DNA from: Thalassospira marina
GTDB taxonomy: Bacteria > Pseudomonadota > Alphaproteobacteria > Rhodospirillales > Thalassospiraceae
DNA: 64,000 nt
Assembly (NCBI RefSeq): GCF_002844375.1
Contig: NZ_CP024200.1
Span: forward strand, 47,501 to 111,500
Direction: 5' to 3'
Part shown: positions 7,846-15,980 of the stretch, piece by piece
Layout of the letters: every line of letters starts with the position of its first letter
Numbering within the stretch: position 1 is the stretch's first letter
Translations under genes and position numbers: made by a program
The notes under the pieces: model-generated
The model's input: only the letters and a program-made list of their open reading frames with translations
Database searches by the model: none
Told to the model about the DNA's origin: nothing

Positions 7846-8739
7846 TCAGTCCCAGGCGACAGATGCCAGAAGTGTGCGCCGTGCCGTTTGCAAATGACCC
7901 TGGAAATGTTTGCGCGCGCCGTCAATATCGCCTTCCTGCAGGGCGTTGATGACGCTTAGATGCTCGACCACGGCATCGGCGTTGCGGTCTTTTTCGCCGG
8001 TTTTGTTCCAGCGGTAATGATAATGGAAAATCAGCGCGACCAGATCGTAAAAATCATCAGCAAAGCGGTTATGAAATGCCGCAATGATCAGTCGATGAAA
8101 CCGGTCATCAAGACGGGGAAACAGCATGTAGCGGCTGTCCATATCTTCCTGCAGATGGCGGTGTTCATCGGCAAGTGCAGCAAGCTTGCCCCAATCGGCA
8201 TGGTCAGATGGCAGCTTTGCAAAGGCATCGAATGCGCGCAGTTCAAACATTTCGCGCACATCAAAAAGCTCCATGGCAAATTCGCGGGTAAAGCCGTTCA
8301 GGACCCAATAACGGTTCGGTTTCTTTTCGATCAGGCCAAAGCGTGAAAAACGAATCAGATATTCACGCACCGACGAGGCACTGACCCCGAAACTTTTGGC
8401 AAGTTCGCTTTCGCGCAAAACGGTGCCAGGGGCCAGGTCGCCACCGACAATATATTGCATGAAGGCCGGTTCGATCAAATCGGCGGTTGGCCGGGTTTCG
8501 CTGGCCTGAAAATAATCCGCCTTGGAGGGCAAACGCAGGACCGTTTTTTCGCGGCCTTTCCAGTGAATGATCTTTTCTTCGGAAAGATGGTCAAGAACGG
8601 CGCGAACCGTGCTGCGGCTGATGGACCATTTGCCCGCCATTTCCTTTTCCGGCGGCAGGCACGCTCCTTCGCCAAGCGAGACAATGTAATCCAGACAGGC
8701 GTTATAGGTTTCCTTGTAGGTCCTGTTTGTTTTTGCCAC
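7846..8739 (-). CDS. GntR-family regulator with two HTH domains and an FCD domain
   Basis: Probable regulator of the divergent hexonate genes. It has two GntR-like winged helices instead of one. The first contains LPPEKEMAGKWSISRSTVRA and a wing ending in EKTVLRLP. The second contains PGTVLRESELAKSFGVSASS and VREYLIRFSRFGLIEK. A C-terminal FCD ligand domain follows, with likely metal ligands in DDRFH, in EHLSVINAL and in the final HFQGH. The frame is open up to 8823, but both the 8823 and 8739 starts are GTG; 8739 has GGAAAA just upstream and gives 297 residues starting near the first HTH. By neighbourhood it is a candidate LgoR-type repressor of L-galactonate use, and the large dyad at 8831-8891 is a likely target. 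Confidence 0.75.
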   Translation of the reverse strand: MAKTNRTYKETYNACLDYIVSLGEGACLPPEKEMAGKWSISRSTVRAVLDHLSEEKIIHWKGREKTVLRLPSKADYFQASETRPTADLIEPAFMQYIVGGDLAPGTVLRESELAKSFGVSASSVREYLIRFSRFGLIEKKPNRYWVLNGFTREFAMELFDVREMFELRAFDAFAKLPSDHADWGKLAALADEHRHLQEDMDSRYMLFPRLDDRFHRLIIAAFHNRFADDFYDLVALIFHYHYRWNKTGEKDRNADAVVEHLSVINALQEGDIDGARKHFQGHLQTARRTLLASVAWD

Positions 8740-8830
8740 GTGTTTTCCGTTTCCCCATGCGTTTCTTCTGAAAATGCCCGCTGTATTGCGCAAAGGCAAT
8801 TGCTTTGTCGAACATTTGATCACTGATTTA

Positions 8831-8891
8831 GTATTTTATTCATAAAAAACTGTTGACGGCAAATCGAACTTGTTTTTTATGTAGAAAATAC
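8831..8891. promoter_or_regulatory. Long inverted repeat, candidate operator for the GntR regulator
   Basis: Arms of 20 bp (8831-8850 and 8872-8891) pair at 18 of 20 positions, including a perfect 10-bp CATAAAAAAC / GTTTTTTATG core, with a 21-bp spacer. It lies in the divergent promoter between the GntR gene and the dehydrogenase gene. Confidence 0.6.
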
Positions 8892-8936
8892 AATTTGGGC
8901 AGCCAGATCCAAACCGCCTGAAACAGGGAAACAGCC

Positions 8937-9944
8937 ATGACAGTGATGAAGACAATCGTATGTGTCGAACCCGGCACGCTTGCCAGCGGAACCGCCCCGA
9001 CGCCCGAGGCAAAGGAAGGCCACATCCGGGTTGCCATTCGCAGCATCGGCATTTGCGGCACCGATTATCACATCATGGAAGGCCTGCATCCGTTTTTGCA
9101 ATATCCGCGCGTGATGGGACATGAGCTTTCAGGCACCGCACTTGATGCCTCGTCTGACGGGTCCATCGCGGTGGGGGACCTTGTTGTTGTGAACCCCTAT
9201 GTAACGTGTGGCACCTGCCACGCATGCCGCATTGGCAAGCCCAATTGCTGCATGTCGATTTCGGTGCTGGGTGTGCATGGCGATGGCGGCATGTGTGACC
9301 AGATCCGCGTTCCCGAAGGTAACCTTTACCCTGCACAGGGCCTGTCTGCCCGTGATGCGGCAATGGTCGAATTTCTGGCCATTGGTGCCCATGCCGTAAG
9401 CCGGTCGCGCATTGCAGCGGGGACAAAGGCGCTGGTCGTTGGTGCCGGGCCAATTGGCATTGGCACCGCCCTTTTTGCCAGCTTTGTCGGTGCCGAAATC
9501 ACCCTGCGCGATACCAGCCAGCAACGCCTTGATCGTGCCTGCGCGATTGTAAAGGGATCAAAGGGTGTGCTGGTCAACGATGCCAATGCCGACCTGCCCA
9601 AGGATGGTTTTGAAACCGTTTATGATGCAACGGGCAATATCAATGCCATGAATGTTGCCATCAACGACCTCGCCCATGGTGGCACGCTGGTATTTGTTGG
9701 TGTGGTCAAAGGTGAATTGCGCATCGATGACCCGGAATTCCACAAACGCGAAACCACCCTGATGGGCAGCCGAAATGCCCTGCGCGAAGATTTTGAAAAG
9801 GTCATGCATCATATGCGCGCCGGTGATGTCCCGGTTGACCTTTTAAACACCCACGAAGGCACATTTGATAACGGCGTCGAACAGCTTCCCGCCTGGCTTC
9901 ATGACCGCGAAGACATTGTGAAAGCCATCCTTCATGTCGGCTAA
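8937..9944 (+). CDS. Zinc alcohol dehydrogenase, L-galactonate 5-dehydrogenase-like
   Basis: Medium-chain zinc dehydrogenase, 335 residues. Catalytic zinc residues are in GICGTDYH and GHE. The structural zinc cluster is CGTCHACRIGKPNCC, and the NAD-binding loop is VVGAGPIGIG. The blocks SVLGVHGDGG, HGGTLVFVGVVKGEL and DPEFHKRETTLMGSRNA match E. coli LgoD (YjjN), which oxidises L-galactonate to D-tagaturonate. The next two genes would reduce tagaturonate and dehydrate altronate, which supports this activity. L-idonate or sorbitol dehydrogenase are less likely alternatives. Start ATG 8937 has AGGGAAAC upstream. The stop overlaps the next start by 11 bp. Confidence 0.8.
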   Translation: MTVMKTIVCVEPGTLASGTAPTPEAKEGHIRVAIRSIGICGTDYHIMEGLHPFLQYPRVMGHELSGTALDASSDGSIAVGDLVVVNPYVTCGTCHACRIGKPNCCMSISVLGVHGDGGMCDQIRVPEGNLYPAQGLSARDAAMVEFLAIGAHAVSRSRIAAGTKALVVGAGPIGIGTALFASFVGAEITLRDTSQQRLDRACAIVKGSKGVLVNDANADLPKDGFETVYDATGNINAMNVAINDLAHGGTLVFVGVVKGELRIDDPEFHKRETTLMGSRNALREDFEKVMHHMRAGDVPVDLLNTHEGTFDNGVEQLPAWLHDREDIVKAILHVG

Positions 9945-11058
9945 GGTTCCAACCCCGATCCTGCAATTTGGCACCAGCCGTTTTTTGCAGGCGCATTTCG
10001 ACCTGTTTGTTGATGAAGCCATGCATCGTGGTCAGGCCATTGGCCCGATTACGGTGGTGCAATCCAGTGGTGATGCATCGCGGGCGGGCCGGGTTGCGGC
10101 ACTTGCGGCTGATAATGGTTACCCCGTTAAAATTCGCGGGCTGGAAAATGGCGTGATTGTTGATCGCAGTCAGAGCGTGCGCGCCATTACCCGGGCACTT
10201 TCCACCGCAACGGACTGGCCCAAAATCGTCGCGATATTCGTCAACGAAGTCGAATATGTGGTTTCAAATACCGGTGATGCCGGTTACGCGCCACAACCGG
10301 CCGACCAGAACAGCGATTTTCAGCAGGAAATGTCCTTTCCGGCAAAACTTATGCTGTTGCTGCGTGAACGTTTTCTTGCCCACGGCCGCCCGCTGACGAT
10401 TTTGCCGATGGAGCTGATTCCCGGTAACGGGGCAGTTTTGAAATCCTGTGTGCTGGCCCTTGCCAGCAACCATGACAGCGATTTTCAGGACTGGCTGGAA
10501 AACCGTGTCATCTGGGCAAATTCGCTGGTTGACCGTATCGTTTCCGAACCCATCGAACCCGCCGGTGCCATTTGCGAACCCTATGCCCTGTGGGCGGTTG
10601 AACACCAACCCGGCCTGATTTTGCCCTGCCTGCATCCATCCATTGAATTGGTGGATTCACTTGACGAAATCGAAGCCCTGAAACTGTTCATCCTTAATCT
10701 GGGGCACACCTGGCTTGCCGAACGCTGGCAGCAAAAAGGCAGTGATGCCACGCTTTCGGTAAAAACATTTCTGGAAGATATCGAAACATTCCGCGCCCTG
10801 CAGGAAATGTATGAAAACGAGGTCATCCCCGGCTTTGCCGCCGCCGGAATGGAAGACCGGGCACGGGATTATCTGGCCACAACACTGGACCGGTTCCGCA
10901 ACCCGTTCCTGGATCACAGGCTGGCCGATATCGCCCAAAACCACCGCCAAAAGATAGAGCGCCGCATCCGTGGGTTTGTCCATTGGGCACAAAGCCACGG
11001 CGATACAACAAAAAAACCTGCGCTTGCCGCCATGATCAACAAGGTTCCCGCACCATGA
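9934..11058 (+). CDS. Mannitol dehydrogenase-family oxidoreductase, tagaturonate reductase-like
   Basis: Cytoplasmic NAD-dependent polyol/uronate dehydrogenase, 374 residues. The N-terminus has ILQFGTSRFLQAHFDLFVDE, the family's nucleotide-binding loop in the form seen in tagaturonate reductase UxaB. GPITVVQSSGD and FVNEVEYVVSNTGD follow. The C-terminal helical domain carries LGHTWLAERWQQKG and RNPFLDHRL with the conserved basic patch. It should convert D-tagaturonate to D-altronate, linking the LgoD-like enzyme before it and UxaA after it. It is shorter than E. coli UxaB (about 480 residues), so a related uronate reductase activity is possible. The start lies inside the previous gene and its stop overlaps the next start (ATGA). 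Confidence 0.75.
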   Translation: MSAKVPTPILQFGTSRFLQAHFDLFVDEAMHRGQAIGPITVVQSSGDASRAGRVAALAADNGYPVKIRGLENGVIVDRSQSVRAITRALSTATDWPKIVAIFVNEVEYVVSNTGDAGYAPQPADQNSDFQQEMSFPAKLMLLLRERFLAHGRPLTILPMELIPGNGAVLKSCVLALASNHDSDFQDWLENRVIWANSLVDRIVSEPIEPAGAICEPYALWAVEHQPGLILPCLHPSIELVDSLDEIEALKLFILNLGHTWLAERWQQKGSDATLSVKTFLEDIETFRALQEMYENEVIPGFAAAGMEDRARDYLATTLDRFRNPFLDHRLADIAQNHRQKIERRIRGFVHWAQSHGDTTKKPALAAMINKVPAP

Positions 11059-12557
11059 AGATTAACGCCCTTCGCCTGAACGAAACCGACAATGTCCTGA
11101 TCGCGCTGCTGCCGCTTAAATCGGGTGATACATCATCACCGGGCATTAATGTGGCCGAAGACATTGGTGCTGGCCACAAATTTGCAGCCCGCGATATCGT
11201 CAAAGGCGAACAAATCGTCAAATACGGCCAGGTTATTGGTGTTGCAATTGCCGACATCGCAACAGGCACGCTGGTTCACAGCCACAATCTGGCCATGGGC
11301 GATGCCCGCCTTGGTGCCGATAAAGCCGCTGCGCCGGTTTTACCCCGCCCCGAACGCGATACCTTTATGGGGTATCGCCGTAAAAATGGCCGGGTCGGTA
11401 CGCGCAATTTTATTGGCATTGTTTCAACGGTCAATTGTTCGGCCACGGTTTGCCGCGCCATTGCCGATGCCGCAACCCGCACCCTTTTGCCGAAATATCC
11501 CGGCATTGATGGCTTTGCGCCCATCGTTCATGACCAGGGCTGTGGCATGGTCAATCATGGCGAAGGTTACGACATTCTGGTGCGCACCCTTGCGGGTTAT
11601 CGCGACCATCCCAATTTTGGCGGTGTTTTGCTGGTCGGGCTGGGTTGCGAGGTCAACCAGCTTAGTGCTTATGGCGAAAAAGAAGACCCCGATTACGCCG
11701 CCCGCTATGCCAGCTTCAATATCCAGTCAGCTGCCGGTTCATCATCGGCGGTGCGCAAGGCGGTTGAAATCCTTGATGGTATCGCCGCTGTCGTGTCCAA
11801 AGACCAGCGCGAAACCTGCCCGGCATCCGAACTTGTTTTGGGTATGCAATGTGGCGGTTCTGATGGTTTTTCGGGCCTTTCGGCCAACCCCGCACTTGGC
11901 GTTGCCAGCGACCTTCTGGTCGCGGCAGGCGGAACCAGCCTGCTTTCCGAAACACCGGAAATTTTTGGTGCCGAACATTTGCTGATCGCGCGGTCCGATG
12001 CCGAAACCGGCGCACGGATTGCCGATATGATCGAATGGTGGAAAGACTACGCCGAAAAGAACAATGCCACGCTTGATAACAACCCGTCACCGGGAAACAA
12101 GCGCGGCGGTTTGACCACCATTCTGGAAAAATCACTTGGTGCCGTTGCCAAATCGGGGCGGGCACCGGTAGCCGATGCCATTGGCTACGCCTATCCGGTA
12201 CGCAAACCCGGCCTCGTTTACATGGACAGCCCCGGCTATGACCCGGTTTCGGCCACGGGCCAGGTCGCCAGTGGCGCCAATATCATTGCTTTTACAACCG
12301 GTCGCGGTTCGTGTTTTGGCGCGAAACCGGCACCGTCGCTCAAGCTGGCATCAAGCAGCAGCCTGTTTGCCCGCATGCCCGAAGATATGGATATCGATTG
12401 CGGCACCGTGATTACCGGCCAACAAACCCACGAGGAACTGGGCCTGCAAATTTACAACACCATTCTCGATACCGCATCGGGCGCAAAAACAAAAAGCGAG
12501 GAATTTGGCTATGGCGACAATGAGTTTGTCCCATGGAAAATTGGCGCGGTCCTTTAA
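11055..12557 (+). CDS. uxaA: Altronate dehydratase (UxaA family)
   Basis: Dehydratase of 500 residues, family length about 495. It has an N-terminal SAF-like domain (residues 1-95, with DIGAGHKFAARDIVKGEQIV and KYGQVIGVA). The catalytic domain has YRRKNGRVGTRNF, FVHDQGCGM-like IVHDQGCGM, VGLGCEVNQ, GMQCGGSDGFSG, NPSPGNKRGGLTT and FTTGRGSCFG. The cysteines in the QGCGM, GLGCE and QCGGSD blocks are candidate iron ligands. It removes water from D-altronate to give 2-keto-3-deoxygluconate, which would enter the Entner-Doudoroff route; kdgK and kdgA are not in the window. ATG 11055 overlaps the previous stop, so translation is coupled. Other UxaA-family hexonate or hexarate dehydratases such as GarD cannot be excluded. 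Confidence 0.87.
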   Translation: MKINALRLNETDNVLIALLPLKSGDTSSPGINVAEDIGAGHKFAARDIVKGEQIVKYGQVIGVAIADIATGTLVHSHNLAMGDARLGADKAAAPVLPRPERDTFMGYRRKNGRVGTRNFIGIVSTVNCSATVCRAIADAATRTLLPKYPGIDGFAPIVHDQGCGMVNHGEGYDILVRTLAGYRDHPNFGGVLLVGLGCEVNQLSAYGEKEDPDYAARYASFNIQSAAGSSSAVRKAVEILDGIAAVVSKDQRETCPASELVLGMQCGGSDGFSGLSANPALGVASDLLVAAGGTSLLSETPEIFGAEHLLIARSDAETGARIADMIEWWKDYAEKNNATLDNNPSPGNKRGGLTTILEKSLGAVAKSGRAPVADAIGYAYPVRKPGLVYMDSPGYDPVSATGQVASGANIIAFTTGRGSCFGAKPAPSLKLASSSSLFARMPEDMDIDCGTVITGQQTHEELGLQIYNTILDTASGAKTKSEEFGYGDNEFVPWKIGAVL

Positions 12558-12711
12558 CCGCGCCCCCGCGTAACCAGACATGGCCCAACGGGCCACCAAA
12601 ACACCTGACAGGAATGCCCGGCAAACGGGCACCTGCCTTTCCGCAAAGATGCGGCAAAACCAATAATAACGGCAACAAAACCCATTTTACCGATCGGGAG
12701 GAAACCCATAA

Positions 12712-13704
12712 ATGTTCTCGTCTTTTAAGGCCATTTTTCCGTCTACAGCCATTGCAGCCGCCACATTGGCGTTTGGCCTTGTTACGTCCGCGCAGGCGGC
12801 CGAAATCCTGAAATTTGCCCATATTTATGATGAATCAACGCCCTATCACCAGGTGCTGCTGAAAGCCGCCGAGGAAATCAAGGCAAAGACCGATGACCGC
12901 TATGAAATGCAGGTTTTCCCGTCTTCATCGCTGGGCAACGAAGAATCCATCAATGAAGGCCTGTCGCTTGGGACCGTCGATCTGATCTATACCGGCCCGG
13001 CATTCATGGCGCAAAGCTACCCGGAAATCGGCGTCATCGATTACCCGTTTGTTTTCCGTAACTATGACCATTGGCAGGCTTTCTGGAACAGCGACCTGCG
13101 CGATGAAATGGCCAAAGGTTACCAGGACGCGACGGGCAATATCCTGATCACCCATACCTATTACGGGACCCGTCAGGTTACTGCCAACAAACCGATCCTC
13201 AAGCCCGAAGACATGAAAGGCCTGAAGATCCGCGTGCCGAACGCACCGGCCTATACCATGTTCCCCAAAGCCGTTGGCGCGAACCCGACCCCGATGGCCT
13301 TTTCGGAAGTTTACCTTGGCCTGCAGCAGGGCGTTGTTGATGCCCAGGAAAACCCGCTGCCGACCATCAAGGCGGCGCAGTTTTACGAAGTACAAAGCGA
13401 TATCAGCCTGACCGGCCACACCATTGCCACCCTGACCACCCTGATGTCAGGCAGCACCTATGACCATATCGACGAAGCGGATCGCAAAATCATTGTCGAT
13501 ATCCTGCGCGAAGCATCGGCCGATGCCACCAAACAGGTCCGCGACCAGGAAGCATCCCTGGTTCAGTGGTTCAAGGACCAGGGTGTGAAAGTTCACGATG
13601 TCGACCGTCAGCCGTTCATGGATATCGTTCAGCCGCTGCTGAAGGGCAAAGACATGCCCTGGTCGCCTGAAACCTTCGACCGTCTGCAGGCCATTGGCAA
13701 ATAA
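12712..13704 (+). CDS. TRAP transporter solute-binding protein (DctP family)
   Basis: Periplasmic receptor of 330 residues with a signal peptide cleaved near SAQA-A. It begins with ILKFAHIYDESTPYHQVLLK, which is typical of DctP/YiaO receptors. The ligand region has the conserved arginine in LKGLKIRVPNAP-type sequence (KGLKIRVPNAPAYTMFPKAVG) and the block YLGLQQGVVDAQENPLP. The arginine salt-bridges a substrate carboxylate in this family. A GGGAGG ribosome-binding site precedes ATG 12712. Its place downstream of the hexonate enzymes suggests uptake of a sugar acid such as L-galactonate or a hexuronate. A hairpin separates it from the membrane subunits. Confidence 0.88.
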   Translation: MFSSFKAIFPSTAIAAATLAFGLVTSAQAAEILKFAHIYDESTPYHQVLLKAAEEIKAKTDDRYEMQVFPSSSLGNEESINEGLSLGTVDLIYTGPAFMAQSYPEIGVIDYPFVFRNYDHWQAFWNSDLRDEMAKGYQDATGNILITHTYYGTRQVTANKPILKPEDMKGLKIRVPNAPAYTMFPKAVGANPTPMAFSEVYLGLQQGVVDAQENPLPTIKAAQFYEVQSDISLTGHTIATLTTLMSGSTYDHIDEADRKIIVDILREASADATKQVRDQEASLVQWFKDQGVKVHDVDRQPFMDIVQPLLKGKDMPWSPETFDRLQAIGK

Positions 13705-13729
13705 TCTGCCCTTTTGTGCCTGATGAATG

Positions 13730-13763
13730 GGACGGATGGAGTTTCTCCCTGCTTCATCCGTCC
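13730..13763 (+). terminator. Stem-loop between dctP-like and dctQ-like genes
   Basis: Perfect 9-bp stem GGACGGATG / CATCCGTCC with a 16-nt loop and no clear T-run. Probably a 3' stabilising or partial-termination hairpin that keeps the receptor more abundant than the permease. Confidence 0.5.
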
Positions 13764-13793
13764 TGTCGTGCTGTTTGATGCCGAAGGTGGGCC

Positions 13794-14321
13794 ATGAACA
13801 AGCTTACAAGCGACAGCGAAATTGCCAAGGAAATCACCAGCCAGATTGATGCCCAACAAACCGATATCAGCGATATTTCCTGGTGGGATGCGCCGATATT
13901 TGCCGTTTTCTGGGCCTTGATCCTGGTTGTTTTCCTGCAATTTTTTTCACGCTATGTCCTGAATAATTCGATTTCCTGGACCGAGGAAATCGCCCGTTAC
14001 CTGCTGATCATCGTGACCTTTTCCGGCGCTGCCATCTGCGCGCGCAAGAAAAGCCACATCTATCTGGATTTCTTCCATCTTTACATTCCCAAGGCTGCGT
14101 CACGCGCCCTGTTCTTTTTGATGGATCTGGCAACAGCGGGCTTTTTTGCCTATGCGGCATGGTCGGGCGTAACGCTTGCCAACCGGATGGGACGGCAACG
14201 TATGATCAGCATTGATCTTTCCCGGTCATGGATGTTCTGGGCCGTTATCGTCTGCCTGGCACTTACTGCCGCCATCACCCTTGTTCGCGCCTTTTACACC
14301 CTGCGGAGGCCCGCACCATGA
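13794..14321 (+). CDS. TRAP transporter small membrane subunit (DctQ family)
   Basis: Inner-membrane protein of 175 residues with four hydrophobic segments after a hydrophilic N-terminus of about 30 residues. The family signature FSRYVLNNSISWTEEIARYL sits near residue 48, followed by SGAAICARKKSHIYLDFF. It forms the integral-membrane complex with the DctM subunit and uses a sodium gradient. Its stop overlaps the start of the DctM gene (ATGA). Confidence 0.87.
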   Translation: MNKLTSDSEIAKEITSQIDAQQTDISDISWWDAPIFAVFWALILVVFLQFFSRYVLNNSISWTEEIARYLLIIVTFSGAAICARKKSHIYLDFFHLYIPKAASRALFFLMDLATAGFFAYAAWSGVTLANRMGRQRMISIDLSRSWMFWAVIVCLALTAAITLVRAFYTLRRPAP

Positions 14322-15595
14322 GCCTGGCAATCATGTTTATCCTGCTGGCGGTGCTGCTGGTTTGTGGCGCGCCGGTGGCGGTTGCACTGGCGGGGTCATC
14401 GCTGGTTTATCTTTTTATTGCCGGTATGCCGCCGGTGAGCATGCTCCATAACATGATCAACGGGGTGAACAGCTTTCCGCTGCTTGCCGTGCCGTTTTTC
14501 ATTATGGCTGGCCACCTGATGAATACCGGTGGCATTACGGTGCGCATCTTTAATTTTGCCCGCGCCATTGTGGGCTGGATGCCCGGTGGGCTGGGCCATG
14601 TCAATGTCGGGGCCAGCGTTATTTTTGCCGGTATGTCCGGTGCGGCTGTGGCCGATGCGGGCGGCCTTGGCAATGTTGAAATCAAGGCCATGCGCGATGC
14701 AGGCTATGACACGCCCTTTGCCGTTGGCATTACAGCAGCATCATCGACCATCGGCCCGATCATTCCGCCCTCCCTGCCGCTGGTTCTGTTTGGGGTGATT
14801 GCCCAGGTTTCCATCGGTCAGCTTTTCCTGGCCGGGATCATTCCGGGCCTGATGATGGCCGTTGCATTGATGGTTATGGTGGCGTGGTATTCCCGCCGGC
14901 GCAATTACCCCCGTGACCAGGCCTTTGCCTGGGGCGTTCTGGGTCGTGCCAGCAAGGAAGCCTTCCTGCCACTCATGACGCCGGTCATCATCATTGGCGG
15001 TATTTCCACCGGCCTTTTCACCCCGACCGAGGCCGCCGTCGGCGCCGTTGCCTATTCGCTGGTTCTGGGGCTGGCGGTTTATCGTACGCTGACGATGCGC
15101 CACCTGTTACGCGTTACCATGGACACGGTCGAAACCACAGCCGCCATCATGTTGATCGTTGGCGCAGCCGCAGTATTTGCCTGGATTTTGACAGCCAACC
15201 AGTCGGCACAGCATCTGGCAAATTTTGTTCTTGGTTTTACCGACAACAAAAACCTGATCATTGTTCTGATCATGCTGCTGGTGCTTGTTGTGGGCTGTTT
15301 CATGGAAACCATCGCAGCCATCACCATTCTGGTGCCGGTATTACTGCCAGTTGCGCAAACCGTCGGTATCGACCCGGTTCATCTGGGCATCATCGTTATC
15401 CTGAACCTGATGCTCGGTCTGCTGACCCCGCCTGTGGGCATGGTGCTTTATGTGCTTTCGCGCGTATCGGGTGTCCGGTTCGAGGAATGCGTCAAGGCAA
15501 CGGCACCTTTCCTGATACCGCTGTTAATTGTGCTGTTCCTGCTGGCCTTCATCCCGCAGCTTAGCACCCTGCTACCAACCCTGCTTTATCGCTAG
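14318..15595 (+). CDS. TRAP transporter large permease (DctM family)
   Basis: Large inner-membrane subunit, 425 residues and about 12 hydrophobic segments, the catalytic transport subunit of the TRAP system. Family blocks are AVPFFIMAGHLMNTGGIT, GGLGHVNVGASVIFAGMSG, AASSTIGPIIPPSLPLVLFG, STGLFTPTEAAVGAVAYS and NLMLGLLTPPVGMVLYVLS. ATG 14318 was chosen because the GCGGAGG ribosome-binding site is correctly placed and the start overlaps the dctQ stop. The frame is also open upstream, but that stretch encodes nothing recognisable. A strong terminator follows. Confidence 0.9.
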   Translation: MSLAIMFILLAVLLVCGAPVAVALAGSSLVYLFIAGMPPVSMLHNMINGVNSFPLLAVPFFIMAGHLMNTGGITVRIFNFARAIVGWMPGGLGHVNVGASVIFAGMSGAAVADAGGLGNVEIKAMRDAGYDTPFAVGITAASSTIGPIIPPSLPLVLFGVIAQVSIGQLFLAGIIPGLMMAVALMVMVAWYSRRRNYPRDQAFAWGVLGRASKEAFLPLMTPVIIIGGISTGLFTPTEAAVGAVAYSLVLGLAVYRTLTMRHLLRVTMDTVETTAAIMLIVGAAAVFAWILTANQSAQHLANFVLGFTDNKNLIIVLIMLLVLVVGCFMETIAAITILVPVLLPVAQTVGIDPVHLGIIVILNLMLGLLTPPVGMVLYVLSRVSGVRFEECVKATAPFLIPLLIVLFLLAFIPQLSTLLPTLLYR

Positions 15596-15616
15596 GATAT
15601 GGTGGACTGAATTTTA

Positions 15617-15660
15617 AAACGGCGCGGCATGCATCCTGACCGGCATGCCGCGCCGTTTTT
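15617..15660 (+). terminator. Strong intrinsic terminator after the TRAP operon
   Basis: A 16-bp stem built from AACGGCGCGGCATGC and its complement, closed by a 10-nt loop and followed by TTTTT. Confidence 0.92.
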
Positions 15661-15980
15661 GTTTACGGTGGCGCGCTCCATATACGTTCCCATCATTATC
15701 GCGCCAGTGCCGGTTCCTCACGCCCTGCCTTCATCCGATTTTTCCCTGCCCGCGCCCTATCTCCCAACGCCCCACAAATAGCCAGTTCGCCCCTCTGCCG
15801 CACCACAAGGTGCCCCAAATGCCGCCTTCCCGTTTCCCGGCAGGTAAAATTCCCGAAAGATCATCAATTTTTTAAACGCTAAACTCTTGACATATGACTT
15901 ATGTCATAAGATGGTGAAGCACCGGGAACAACCCGGACAAGAACACGCAAAAATGCGATATCCTTTCGGGAGGAAACAGA
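15661..15980. other. Intergenic region upstream of the first TTT operon
   Basis: About 320 bp without a convincing gene. The first 200 bp hold no structure I can support. The last 100 bp hold a TTGACA-like -35 element (15887-15892), overlapping palindromes (15893-15910) and a GGGAGGAAAC ribosome-binding site for the next gene. It should contain the promoter of the tctC-tctB-tctA-SDR-gntR-rraA run. Confidence 0.6.
15893..15910. promoter_or_regulatory. Candidate FadR/GntR-type operator
   Basis: TATGAC-TTAT-GTCATA (15893-15908) overlaps CTTATG-T-CATAAG (15898-15910), immediately after a TTGACA-like hexamer. The operon encodes its own FCD-type GntR regulator (19807-20559), the natural candidate to bind here. 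Confidence 0.45.

Noticed and set aside
12543..12564. GGCGCGGT / ACCGCGCC hairpin at the uxaA stop codon
   Set aside because: The stem is perfect but begins inside the coding sequence and is followed by CCCGCG without any T-run, and the operon appears to continue to the TRAP genes. Not counted as a terminator.
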